Positions 9,731 to 22,500 of a stretch of DNA of 64,000 bases are shown piece after piece; positions within the stretch are counted from its first letter, which is position 1, and each line of letters begins with the position of its first letter. The stretch covers positions 1,535,835 through 1,599,834 of the forward strand of contig NW_017804243.1 of the NCBI RefSeq assembly GCF_001625305.1. The letters are read 5' to 3'. Source of the DNA: Branchiostoma belcheri. Lineage: Eukaryota > Chordata > Leptocardii > Amphioxiformes > Branchiostomatidae. A program made the translations under genes and the position numbers. The notes under the pieces are model-generated. The model was not told the origin of the DNA and ran no database searches. It was given only the letters and a program-made list of their open reading frames with translations.

Positions 9731-12204
9731 ATGCCAGGCAAACAGGGACGCGGCGGACCGGCTATCGGGATCGACCTCGGCACCACCTACTCGTGTGTCG
9801 GGGTGTTCCAGCAGGGGAAGGCGGAGATCATCGCTAACGACCAGGGGAACAGGACAACCCCCAGCTACGTGGCGTTCACCGACAGCGAGAGACTCATCGG
9901 AGATGGCGCCAAACAACAAGTCGCCAGGTAGGTTATTTAAGGTCTTTAAGGCCTTGACTACATGTATACAGCGTTAAACTTTTGGTGGTCTAAATTAAAC
10001 TAACTACTAACGACTCTTTTTTTCTGGTTGGTTTGGTCGTCATTGTATTAAAAAAATGTGCCCTAATCCTGCTATAATTTTTCAGGGTCTGCATGCCCTT
10101 TTTCGTATTTTTTTAATCATTAATAGTCTTCGTAATCCGTAGGCAGTCGCCCCAAATCCTCGTAACAACATTAGATGTAACGTGTAATTTTTCATAATCA
10201 GCTCTGAGAATTTAGCGTAATTGCAAAATTGGTAATCGGCCGCGAAAATTTTGCGTAATTCGTAATCACTACCCCCCATGCATGCAAGCGCCCCTCATTT
10301 GTGTTACGCAGTACCGGTACATTTACCTCGGAATTGTGTCGGCACAGTAGAGTTTACTAACAGGGTGACGAGGCTCTACTAAAGCTAGATGGACGATAAT
10401 TTTGCCGGAATTGTCAAATCGTTGTTGCTTTTAATATGATACATGTACCTAACCCCTTTTATTTTCATGTTTTACTTCTAGAAATCCCAAGAACACCATC
10501 TTCGACGCCAAGCGGCTGATCGGGCGGCGGTTCGACGACCCGACCGTGCAGGGGGACATGAAGCACTGGCCCTTCAAGGTCGTCAGCAAGAACGGCAAAC
10601 CTGCGCTGGAGGTGGAGTACCAGGGAGAAGTCAAGACGCTCCAGCCGGAGGAGGTCAGCTCCATGGTGCTGACTAAGATGAAGGAGACGGCGGAGGCTTA
10701 CCTGGGCCAGCCGGTCCGAGACGCCGTCATCACCGTCCCCGCTTACTTCAACGACTCGCAGCGCCAGGCTACCAAAGACGCCGGCTTGATCGCCGGACTG
10801 AACGTGCTGAGGATCATCAACGAACCGACGGCAGCCGCGCTGGCTTACGGGCTGGACAAGAACCTGAGCGGGGAGAAGAACGTCCTGATCTACGACCTGG
10901 GCGGCGGGACGTTCGACGTGTCCATCCTGACCATCGACGAGGGGCAGCTGTTCGAGGTGCGCGCCACGGCCGGCGACACCCACCTGGGAGGGGAAGACTT
11001 CGACAACAGAGTCGTCAACCACTTCGTGGACGAGTTCAAGCGCAAGTACAAGAAGGATTTACGGTCCAACCCCCGGGCCATCCGCCGGCTGAGAACGGCG
11101 TGCGAGCGGGCCAAGAGGACGCTGTCGTCCAGCACAGAGGCAGTCATCGAGATCGACTCTCTGCACGAAGGGATCGACTTCAACTCCAAACTGTCCCGGG
11201 CCAGGTTTGAAGAGCTGTGTTCTGACCTGTTCCGTGGCACTCTGGAGCCCGTGGAGAAGGCCCTCCGCGACGCCAAGATGGACAAGTCCAAGATCCACGA
11301 GGTCGTCTTGGTCGGAGGCTCCACCCGCATTCCCAAGATCCAGAAGCTCCTGCAAGATTTCTTCAACGGCAAGGAGCTGAACAAGTCCATCAACCCTGAC
11401 GAAGCCGTGGCGTACGGAGCCGCCGTGCAGGCAGCCATCCTGTCCGGCGTGGAGGACGACGGGATCAAGGACGTCCTTCTGGTGGACGTCGCGCCTCTCT
11501 CGCTGGGTATTGAGACGGCGGGCGGCGTCATGACGAAGCTGGTGGAACGGAACACGCGCATCCCCTACAAAACGGGCCAGACCTTCACCACGTACAGCGA
11601 CAACCAGTCAGGCGTCACCATCCAGGTGTACGAGGGCGAGCGCGCCATGACCAAGGACAACAACAGACTGGGCCTGTTCGAACTGAGCGGTTTCCCGCCG
11701 GCCCCTCGCGGCGTGCCGCAGATCGACGTGTCCTTCGACATCGACGCCAACGGAATCCTACAGGTCTCCGCCGTGGAGAAGAGCACGGGGCGCAGCAACA
11801 AAATCACCATCACCAACGAGAAGGGGCGGCTGTCGAAAGAAGACATCGAGCGGATGGTGGCTGACGCGGAGAAGCACAAAGAGCAGGACGCGGTGGCACG
11901 GCAGCGGGCAGAGGCACGGAACGCCCTGGAGAGTTACCTCTTCGGCCTCCGCTCCACCGTCAACAACCCTGACGTGTCCGGTAAGCTGTCCCAGGCCGAC
12001 AGGGACGCCGTGCTGAACAAGTGTGAGGAGGTGATGAAGTGGCTGGACATGAACACGCTGGCGGAGAAAGAGGAATTCGAGGAACAGCAGAAGGAACTGG
12101 AGAAGGTGTGTGCTCCCATCATGACCAAACTGCACAGCGCCGCCGCCGGGGGACAACAGGACGGAGCCGGGACACAGGGACCTACTATCAACGAGGTGGA
12201 CTAA
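9731..12204 (+). CDS. HSP70: Cytosolic HSP70 chaperone, 2 exons, 639 aa
   Basis: ATP-dependent protein-folding chaperone of the cytosol and nucleus. Exon 1 is 9731-9927 and exon 2 is 10482-12204, joined in phase 2 within the conserved 'QVAR/NPKNT' stretch. All three HSP70 signatures are present: IDLGTTYS near residue 14, the [12 protein letters not shown] phosphate motif, and [12 protein letters not shown]. The nucleotide-binding domain, linker, substrate-binding domain and lid are complete and of normal length, with no organelle signal or KDEL. The C-terminus ends GPTINEVD instead of the usual GPTIEEVD, so one acidic residue of the TPR-binding EEVD motif is Asn. Strong HSEs and a TATA box upstream indicate heat inducibility, although the gene has an intron. 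An AATAAA lies at 12406. Identity is essentially certain; the paralogue (inducible or cognate) is not. Confidence 0.97.
10087..10295. repeat. MITE-like element in the HSP70 intron
   Basis: It begins GGGTCTGCATGCCCTTTTTCG, the same terminus as the element at 43709-44298, and contains repeated CGTAAT/GCGTAATT motifs before a CATGCA-containing right end. It is probably a diverged relative of that MITE family. Confidence 0.55.
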
Positions 12205-12858
12205 ACACAAACTGTGGATAAAAGTGTATGTTGTATATAGTAATGACGTACAATAGAGAGACTAGACTAAATTAGTCGTCGCTTATACAGTACAAATGAT
12301 AGCCTTAGCTGTAATGAAAAATTATACGTTGCAGTATTGTGAAACAAAGCTCCAACAAGTTCTAAGACAATCTAAATTGATGGTATAAGCTTTGAATACT
12401 TGCGGAATAAAAGACCCGCAAATGTACAGCATGTATCTGCTTGATCAATTTATTCAAAGTAAATAAGAAAGATATGTTGAGAATAGAAGAAATAAATGCA
12501 CATTGATGCTTCATGATATCATTACTCGAAATTGTGTTCACTTGTCTAAGCGTTTGCTTGTATCAAGTGTAGGTACATGTACATGGTTCTAAAAGTACAT
12601 GTTGGTATGCATATGTACAACATATAGGATAAAAATGTTTGGACTTTTGAAAGGGATTATATATATTTGTCATCATGCATTGTTCTGTGTTGTGTAGTTC
12701 GGGCATAAAAAGAACAATAAATTCATACTTCCAGATTCTGAATACAATCAAAAGTGTCAATGGCTTAGATCTACATGCAATGCTTTTGGCACATGTTAAA
12801 CTCACCACTAATCGGGATGCTATTGTGAGCAGCCTTTTCTCTTTTTCTTCTGTTCCTA

Positions 12859-13145
12859 AGGCCACACCAATTTAACTTGTTGGTTCTCGGAATCGCCGCT
12901 TCAAAAAATCTCAAAATGAAAAAAAAATTAATTCTTGTTAATTAGAAATCAATAACATCAATGACAATTGATCCTTGATACATAGGCTATAAAACAGCAA
13001 TGTTTTAGCATGTATAGTCATAGCTTTGTTTTCAATCCCTTTTTCCAGCCTTAGCTTTACCATTTGGGCATGTTTTTTTTCGCCCTGTCGCTTTACATTT
13101 TTCATGAAAAAATCCGAGAACCAACAAATTAAATTGGTGTGGCCT
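12859..13145. mobile_element. 287-bp MITE with 33-bp inverted repeats
   Basis: The ends 12859-12891 and 13113-13145 are inverted repeats with one mismatch (AGGCCACACCAATTTAACTT...). TAA abuts both ends as a possible short duplication. It lies in the HSP70-PARP14 intergenic region. The remainder of 12205-13530 holds the HSP70 3' UTR and a degraded fragment of the dispersed ~250-bp repeat near 13165-13245; I see no gene there. Confidence 0.8.
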
Positions 13146-13530
13146 AACAAATAAAGTCAAACAAGGCGTCTGTCACCATGGTAACTGGTACTGTAGGAGA
13201 CACCCTGTGGTGTTGACTTATGTTACATTATATAACAGTATTTCTAATATATTCACTATAGATTACACTGGTTTGTATCCATGGAAAAGCAAATGTGAGT
13301 GCCACATACAACAGTGCGGTGTTCATTTACATGTCTGTCCTTGGTGCTGAAAGATGTGTGAAATTCAATGCTTTCAACTGTGCTTTTAGAGTCCACTTCT
13401 CAAGCACGCTAATACACGTATCTGCAATTCCAAAAAGAAGATCCCGCAACTTTCCAAGCGTAAGAATTGTACCCAGGGTAGAATAATCATTCAAGTCAAG
13501 TCCTAACAATTATTCATTCATAATGACAAC

Positions 13531-16500
13531 CTATTTGAAGACAATATGGTATTCTGGATACGCGTCAGTGTCGTGGAACACGACAAAAATACTTGGATTT
13601 TTCACATTGTCCACGACCGAGTCATACCGAACTGCTGCATTTGACGGGTTCTTGGGCGGCGGCTCCAAAAGACCGGACTTCCCTGCGGTGTATTCTCCGA
13701 CAATCACCCTCGCCTGGTAGATGTGCTTGTCGCCTTGCGCGTCTGGTGGTGAATACGTGTCTTGTGCTGAGTAGCTTGCATGTTTGGCGAAGTAAACCCC
13801 ATCTCCATAGGCTGTTGCTAAAACACAGATAAGGAAGATGCACAGAGTAAACGGTATATTGGTGAATGTAAATGCGTTTACATTTAGTTCAGTATATACC
13901 CTCTAGAAGTTGACAATAGTGTAATAAAATTTTGGAAGAAGTTGGCTGACATAATCATATAAGTTGGCTATTGTGTTACTAGTATTACCAATGATGTAGC
14001 TACTGTATGGAAGACAGTACATGTATATGAAACTGACGAGTTTAAAGGTTGTTTGGTTCAAATACCATATGCTAGGCAAAGGAAAATGTCTACATTTTAC
14101 CCATCTTCTATGTGTGTCATTGAATTTTGCATTGCTAACCTTACGACAAAGTTCACGAAGTTAAACAAAAAGTTCTGCATACTGTGTTGTAGAAAATACA
14201 TGATAAGCTATTAATTAGCAAAAGCTTGGGCCATTCGGCATACCATTTTTCCCGCAATAGCTCCTGTTGAATCCTCCTTGATTGATGTTGTCAACCGCTT
14301 CGGCTGCTGTGCCGTGGTACAGGAGCTCTTCGATATTTCTGTCAGCGATTAAAAATTGGATTTATGCTAAATGATTGTTTCTGTCTATCAGTGTGTATGC
14401 ACACCGACTTAGACTTCTAGCAATTATTGATATTTTAATAAGTTTAACCTATGAATTATTGCTCTATTGCTGCACACAACATCAACAATATTTTTCCTGG
14501 GTGGGGTGATCAGGGCCCATCACCCTTCACTCAGCCACGACGGGGGTCGACATCGTCTACCAGATACCTTTGACCCAGTGTTGACGTCACACTTCAAAGA
14601 AGCCACGTGACAAGCTCCACTGAGTCAGTCTACTATGGAAGACCAGAGTGACTGGTCGAAAGCTTTATGTGAGAGAACTTTGTTGTGTTGGATCAAAAGT
14701 TTTAACTATTTTTTACTCTAGCTACAATATGTTCAAATTATGAGTGAGGGAATACTTCCAGAAATAAAACGATCGATAGAGAAGGAAAATTCAGGCTTAC
14801 CTCCGCGCGCACGTTTTTCGTCTCTCCTTTAATTCCGTTATGTACGCTTTATATTTTGACTCATTTTGTACCCTAGATATGGATACAATCTGAGGCTGGT
14901 AACCGACACTGACGAGGAAGTGACTTTGGACATCTTTGTACTCTTGTGACGTATCGTTGAGTAGGTGCATGTACGCTCCTTTAACGTGCCGGGGAGGCGT
15001 GGCCCAGTAGTCAGGGACCTTGATAATGTCTTTCTTCAGTTGCTCTGCATCAGGAAAGAAAACCTTTATTGCACGACAACTGCACACGGTACAATGTAAA
15101 AAAAGGACATGTATTGAGTAAGATCTAATGTAGAGGGGCTAGCACAGTCTTTGATTAAGTGTTACAATCGAGTGGGGCTAATCATGAGTTTCGGTATTTT
15201 TTCTAATAACAAAGAAGTCTTTCATGTATTTACCTATTTTTGCATTGTGGGAATCATCACATGTAAAGATATATTAAAATCTGTCTATAGCATCGAGACT
15301 TTTGAAATTTCGAGAATTGTTAATGGCTTATTACGTAAAATACCATTATTCGTGCATTCTATAACAAAGTGAAATGAGAAAGCATATAAAGTATGACTGG
15401 AATTCAAACTTCATCTTAACAATCTCAGCGTTTTCCGACTTGTTAATCTGTTGCTTCCTCTACCTGATAATGGCGCCTACGCGTACTGACCTGTGTCATA
15501 AGCGGTTTTCTTCTCCCACAAAAAGCTCTCAATTTTCCTCCGCGCCTCTGCCACATCATCTTTCAGCCCTACCATTACAATATCATGGCCTGTGGGAAAG
15601 AAAAGCAGACAGAAAGATGAAGGGAACGATGGAGTACATTGTTGTACAACACTGAAGGACACAAGTGTACAATAATGGTCTGAACTGTTGGACCACTAAT
15701 CAGTAGTTAGTTAGTTAGTAGTAAGTAGGTAGACACGTTAGTTTCAATGATGCTTGATGGGGTACTCGTTTATTTGTTTATTTGGATATTCTACAAAGTG
15801 CAAGGTTGCCCTCCCCATACAAAAAAAAAAACACAACAACAACAACATTCACAAACATTCAAAATATTCTGACCACATTCTTACCTGTAATTGTCACAAG
15901 AACAAGATAATAGTCTGCCCCCATTTGAATGATGCTTTCCTTTTCATTTTGTTGCAAGTGTCGTATGGTCGGTTTGAGGCGGTCGTCATCCACACGCTCC
16001 CTGGTCATGTGTTTGTCGATGGTTCCGGACACTTTCTGGATGGCGGTGTCTGTGTCCCGTTTGTCGCAGGCATAGAACGTCACATCAACGACTTGTTCCA
16101 CGTCTGTCTGGGGTGTCATTTTGGCTTTGAGAAAAGGATCATCAGACATTACATTTGATTGTAAAATGTAACCTAATGGCAACACGGGTGAAAGAAGTAC
16201 AATAGTGATTAGAAAGGTAACATTTGCAAAGCAAATGCATATAATGTTTACCTTCGCATATGGTCTGCTCTGTTAATTCTTACTCAAACACATTCATATA
16301 CATGGCGACAGGAGTCTAAATCCCTCCTGATATAAGATCGCAACATGATGTAACCCAACACTAGTTACCATGGTGACAGACGTTTGGTTCTGGTCATTTA
16401 ACTTTTGTGTTTGGAACGAAAGAAGAGGAAACAGACAAAAAACAATATGCTTTCCTTTGGAAAACATAATAATGATAATATTTTATTCAGCACTTATGAT

Positions 16501-19500
16501 AATAAACAGTAATAATAATGAAAAAATAATAATGAAAACTAGAATATTGAAATGTAAGGATGGTACTTACCAGGTTGTGGTGTTGGGGCTGCTGGAGCAA
16601 CTGATGGTTTTGGAACTGCAGCTTGCAATGCATTCTGAAATTCTGCAACCATCTGTGCTTGGAAGACTGTCACTCGCACAAGTTTCACGATTTTGGGGCT
16701 ACATGTGATAGCAAACTCTTTTATCCCCAGGATTGTTTCCCTCGCAGCATCTGCAACGCTTACACCAAATCCACCTGGATGGAAATTTAAAAAAATTATC
16801 AATATTTGCAATAACACTACGTGTGCATTGACTGTTCACACATTGAATAGGATTCAGCATACAAGTAGTGATTTATTTATTCATTTTCATTTATTAACAT
16901 TGACATGAAGACAAGCTCTGTCAGGAGTCGGTAACAGGATCAAAATAAGTATCCTATACAAGGCCGATTCCTCAAGTTAAAACTATAAATAAAGGTCAAA
17001 TAATAACTAACTAATAACAAATAACAATTTCAAATAGTGTATAAGAGAAAAGCAATAGTAACAATAACAAGATGAAAGAACAATATTAACTATGGGTAAG
17101 ATAGTAACGGATAAGATGATGTGCCCAAGTATAGAGCGTAGTTTGTCCAAGAAAACTTCAATTATATTGGACAAGTTTCTTCTTAAGAAATTCTATCGGT
17201 TAATACATCAAAAGAAAGAAATTTGCTATTCGTGCAGTTATGACACAATAATCTTTTTTTGGGGGGATTAGGTTAGTAGTAGATTAAGAGTGCAGTATTT
17301 ACCTGTGCCAATGGCGGGGAAGGATACTGAGGCAAGTCCTTTCACTTCTGCCTGCAGCAGACACTCAAGCACCCTCCCTTTCATGGCTCTTGCGTTTGGA
17401 CACACCGCGTGTATGACCTTCTTGCATGGAAGGTTACCCCCATCTAAACACAACAAAAGACACAACTTGATGTTACAATATGTACAATATGTGAGAGGAT
17501 ATATATTTACGTCATCTCAAATGAATTATATACATCATGCAACTTCATCCTAATCAAAAGCTGGTTAATTCTAGTTTGATTTTTATAGAGAGGATAAGGG
17601 GGAAGGGGCTGTACTAATCGCCTCAAGGAGCTAGCTACACGGAGGTAATTAGTACAGCCCCTATTGGACAGGTATAATCATATAAGGGGCGACTACACTT
17701 TCTTCGCAACCAGGGACTGAATAGTCGAGTAGGAGGTTCAATTGTCTGGGGCTAAATCGCAAGGCCAAGGGTAACAAATAGCAGTATTTTCAGCACCTCG
17801 ATACCTAAAAACTCTCGAGTTTAGATCTTATACCCTACAGATCGATAGAACATGGCCGATTTTGGAAGTTGTGCGCCTATACAAGACAGCATGGTGGTAA
17901 CAACTTATCATGTACATGTATCACTTACCTGTCACCAGCACTTCATTAGTTCGCTGCTTCCAGGACGTTTGGCAGTCAGTCCTTATCGTTGGTCCACCCA
18001 CTTGTTCAAGGGCGTTGCCGACAACGAAGAACCCTAAAGTGAGAAAACGATATTATATAAATTTTGTGTGGTAACACCGTTTAGTATTCGCACTTACAGT
18101 TGAGATGAAACACCTTTTGAATCGACAAAAACATATCTGTCGATTAAAATGTAATTGAACACACAAATGTCAGATTTGTGATGGCTATAGGATTGCCATG
18201 TAGCCGGTTCTGTGCACCATAAAAAAGTACAATCACATTCGGAAAGGTCACGGTTCCAACAGATTTCAGTCTCAAATGGAAGCTGTGGAAAAAACTGCCA
18301 TACCTCCATCGGTATTAACAGGGTTGACAATTGCGTCTGTTGTCTCCTTGGCTAGGTCTCCCTGTTGTATTTCAACAGCAACATTCCCAATCCTACCCGT
18401 AGGTGCCCCTAAGGTTGCTAAACAGATGACATAGAATTGCAATTAAAGCACTGCATTCCAACATTGGCGGATCACATTGCTCTGATCTTCACAATTACCA
18501 GAACTATGCTTTGCATGGATGAGAAGAATGAGAAATCAAATTTGATCTACAGATGCTCATCTAGTTCAAAGTCTGATTCATCAATGTGAGAAGGAATATT
18601 TTGTACTTACGAGGATTGTAGCTGGCTGTGGTGAACTGTTGCATGGTTGAGTGGAACGTTCCCAGCATTTTACCGTCGAAGATGGTGACCCGCACAAGTT
18701 TCAAGCTCTTTGGATTGCACTGTGAGCCGAACTCCTGGACCCCGCTGTATATCCCTTTTGCACTCTCCGCCACCGACATCGTGCCACCTGGAACGTAGCG
18801 AATCAAACTTTTTAGTTTTTCGTAAAAGGAAAACATATTGTTTTTGCTCTGTTCTTCTTCCTTTTTTCTTCTCCAAATAAAGATCAAAGGCTTGAACCAG
18901 GCGTCTGTCACCATGTCTTACATCATGTTGCAATTTTATAGCAGGAGGGATTTAGACTGCTATCTGACCATATGCATGAATGTGTTTGAGTAAGAATTAA
19001 CAAAGCAGACCATATGCGAAGGTAAACATGAATTTGCTTTGCAAATGTTACCTTTCTAGTCTGAGATATATTTTCAATGCTAATACTACTTCATCTTTTT
19101 CCACAAGAGCTTTGATGTTATTTCAATGTTTGCAAACAGTATAGTGAATGTAAATACCTGTTCCTATTGCTGGGAATGATATTGACTTCATTCCAAGCTT
19201 GTCAGCGGCCCTCAAACAGGATGCTACCGCGTCTTTGAGTTCAGAGGCACTGGGTAAGACCATATGGGCAACTTTCTTGATCGGAAGTGTTCCGGCGTCT
19301 ATACATTAGATAAGATACATTACACAGACACTGTTAAATCAATGTAGCACATAATTGTGTGTTAAATGCCTTTTTGGGCGGTTGTTGTCTCTGTGGTTAC
19401 AGAAGTATACCTCTATGTTCCCCTAACTTTAAGTGAAACATTTCAGTGAACCTGAAAGCTGTTGTCAAATGTCAACTATAACTCTCGTCTCAAAGGTACC

Positions 19501-22500
19501 CGTAGGTTTGCCATGCACTCTTATTTCGATACCTTAGCTCAGCAAAGTATATTGCAACAATAATCTGATTTACATACCCGTGAATACAAATCTATCGGTT
19601 CGGCTTGGCCATGCTGTCTTCAGCTGATCAGCTATGGACTGTCCACCAGCTGTTACAAGGGCTTTTGTTACAACCGTGAACTCTGCAAGATCAGAATAGA
19701 ATATTTTAACATTGTTAGACGCTTGTTACAAACAAACATTCTCTGTTTCAGATGTAGATAGCTTAAGACAGGATTGCAAGGATCCTTTTATAGAAAATAA
19801 TGTATACTTTTGTTGAAGTTGCACAGGGTCCTCGTTTTGTCTGGTTATGTTCATATATTATAAACATTTTCAATTCACTACCAAGCATAAAGTAGAAGTC
19901 ATACACAAGGATAATACATGTATTCCATTCTAGGAGATTTTCTTTAAAACGATATGTATGCAAATGCCTTACCCATGTCCTTAAGGATAGTGCTGACAAC
20001 AACCTCTGTTCTCTCTTTACTGATGTCGCCTTGTTGGACTTGCATTTGTATGGCACCAAACTTCATCTCTTGTTGACCTGGTGATGGTCTTGTTATACCT
20101 GTATGTAAGAAGTGGATACATTTCAAGTATCTAGATATAGATTTAAACAACCTCATTTAAATCGTGTCAATAAAATGAAACCAAATACAAATTTAACCAA
20201 ATAAAATATGAAGCTTGGTGCCCAATATCATACATCATCTTTTCATTTTATTTTGTTTTACTAGTACACTTGACAGGACCAAATCTATCAGAATATTAAA
20301 AGAACTGAAAAATAGTACTCTTCTTCTGGTGCCAATTTTATATGTAGTTGAATGGATCCATTAATGAATGAGCTTTACTGCTCGACAGTTGTATAGGGTA
20401 TGATGTGCGGCAACAATGACGGTGCAACCGATACAATAACAATAGACTTTAAAACTACGACTACAGGAGTTTGTTTGACGTGGTCTTTTAGAACAATTTG
20501 TTACGTCTGTCAGTCAGTAATTGCTTTGAAACGTGACGAACCTGTGTTGGGGGAACCGCCAAGAGGTGTACGGAATTCAGCCTTGTAGTCTGCAACCATC
20601 TGCTGGACGAAGACAGTGAGTCTGATGTCGGTGAGGAGGGGAGCTGGGTTCTGGTGGAGAAACTTCTCAATGCCGTCTCGGATTGCCTTCGCTGACTCAA
20701 TTGATGTTATCCCGTATCTGCCTGTGTAATTATAATTATATAATTATACAGTACCAAATGGAATTTGTTCTATTCATCTTCGTGTAACCAGACATGAATT
20801 TTATGTTTACCAAAGGAAAACATTGTTCTTGCTCAGTTTCCTCTTCTTCTTCCGTTCCAAACACTGACCTCTGACCTGGTCAACCTGTCTCTCACCATGG
20901 TAACTGGTGTTGGGTTACATCATGTTGCAATTTTGTAGTAGGAGGGATTTTGACCATATATATGAATGTGTTTGAGTAAGAATTAACAGAACAGACCATA
21001 TGCGAAGGTAAACATTATTCATTTGCTTTGCAAATATTACCTTTCTAGTTAATGAATGTTTTGAAATGAATTTGTAAAATATATATCTTGGACCAAGGCT
21101 TGATGATTACTTAAATGTAGATCTCTGCAGGATATCATGAACACCTGCAATAAATGTTTCAATCTGAATTTCTCCACCACAAGCAAATACCAGTGTTGTG
21201 ATTACCTGTCCCAATCGCAGGGAATGCAATTGACTTCATTCCGGCCTGAGCACTGAGGACAAGACACTGGCAGACTGCATCCTTTAGTTTGTCCTTTGAA
21301 GGAAGCTCCATATGGGCAACAGTTTTACATCGAAGTGTACCTGCATCTGAAACAATGATGCATATAATTAGTCACAAAGTGTTTTTCATTGTGGTACTTG
21401 TAAATGAATAAAGCTGGCCCCACATATCGACACCGCTAAATATAATTTGATCCAAAACATCCGTGGCTAATATGGAAAGAGAGAACAGCAAAAACTTTAC
21501 TTAGGTTGTTTTGAGTACCTGCTAAAAGGACACCGTTGAGTCTTTTACTCCAATTCCTTTCAAACTCGTCCTTGACACGTTGGCCTCCAACTTTTACAAG
21601 AGCACCCCCAACAACTGTGAAGGCTGCAAATCATTACAAAGACATCGTTATAGTATCAAACTTATCTCAGTATTTTACCTGTCGGTGCCATCTTGCATCT
21701 CCTATGAACAAAGGGTTAGTCTTTATGACTTATTGAAACATACTAAAGCAAAAATCAATATACATATCATATGGGCGTGGGCGTGGAAATATATAGAGCA
21801 CCATAAGTACATAATTGCAGACGAAAATTGGTTTGTAAACCCAGGTGGCCCCTCTTACGTTTTTGTGGTGTATTTGCCAGTTTTCTAACTTTCAAGTAGC
21901 TAGGCATTGATTACAATGGATGGGTACCTGAGTTGTTGGTGACGGGGTTAACGATCACATCCGCAGACTCCGACTCGATATTGCCTTGCCCAATGTCTAC
22001 AGAGATAGGTCCATTGCTGGAACCGCCTGGTTTTGAGGAATAGTATAATGTGCAATCAGTGGTAAAGTACACGTGTAGTAGCATGAGGAATTTTCAACGA
22101 CAAAACACGTTCCTTTGTCATTAAACACATAAAATTATATGCTGTTGACGAATATGAAAATAGACTTACCAACAGATGGTCTGGAGGGCCGAAAGTCTTT
22201 TAGTTTAGTTTTCTGGAAAATACATGGTAAAACGTAGGGTGAATTCATGAGCTGTACAGGACTAACATCTACATGTAATTCAAGTACTGAAGTAGTTATC
22301 TTATTTACAACAACAACAAATGTGGGGTAAGTATGTATGGTACTTGCTCTTTTCCGACTTTTCCAAGCTTTTTTGAGATTTTTTAAATGGTAGTGGGACA
22401 TTTCCGAGTCTTTAACAAATCCAGACATCAATTAAAGGAATTTTGTTAAAGTGATGGTTGTGTTTAAGAGTATGGAATGCTGGAATGTGGCAATAATGTC

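Noticed and set aside
10465-12210. Long antisense open frames across HSP70
   Set aside because: They are shadows of high-GC3 coding sequence, with no separate start context or family match.
17100-17280. Possible additional exon between macrodomain-3 exons
   Set aside because: No frame with GT-AG sites fits the phase, and the four-exon macrodomain block is already complete.
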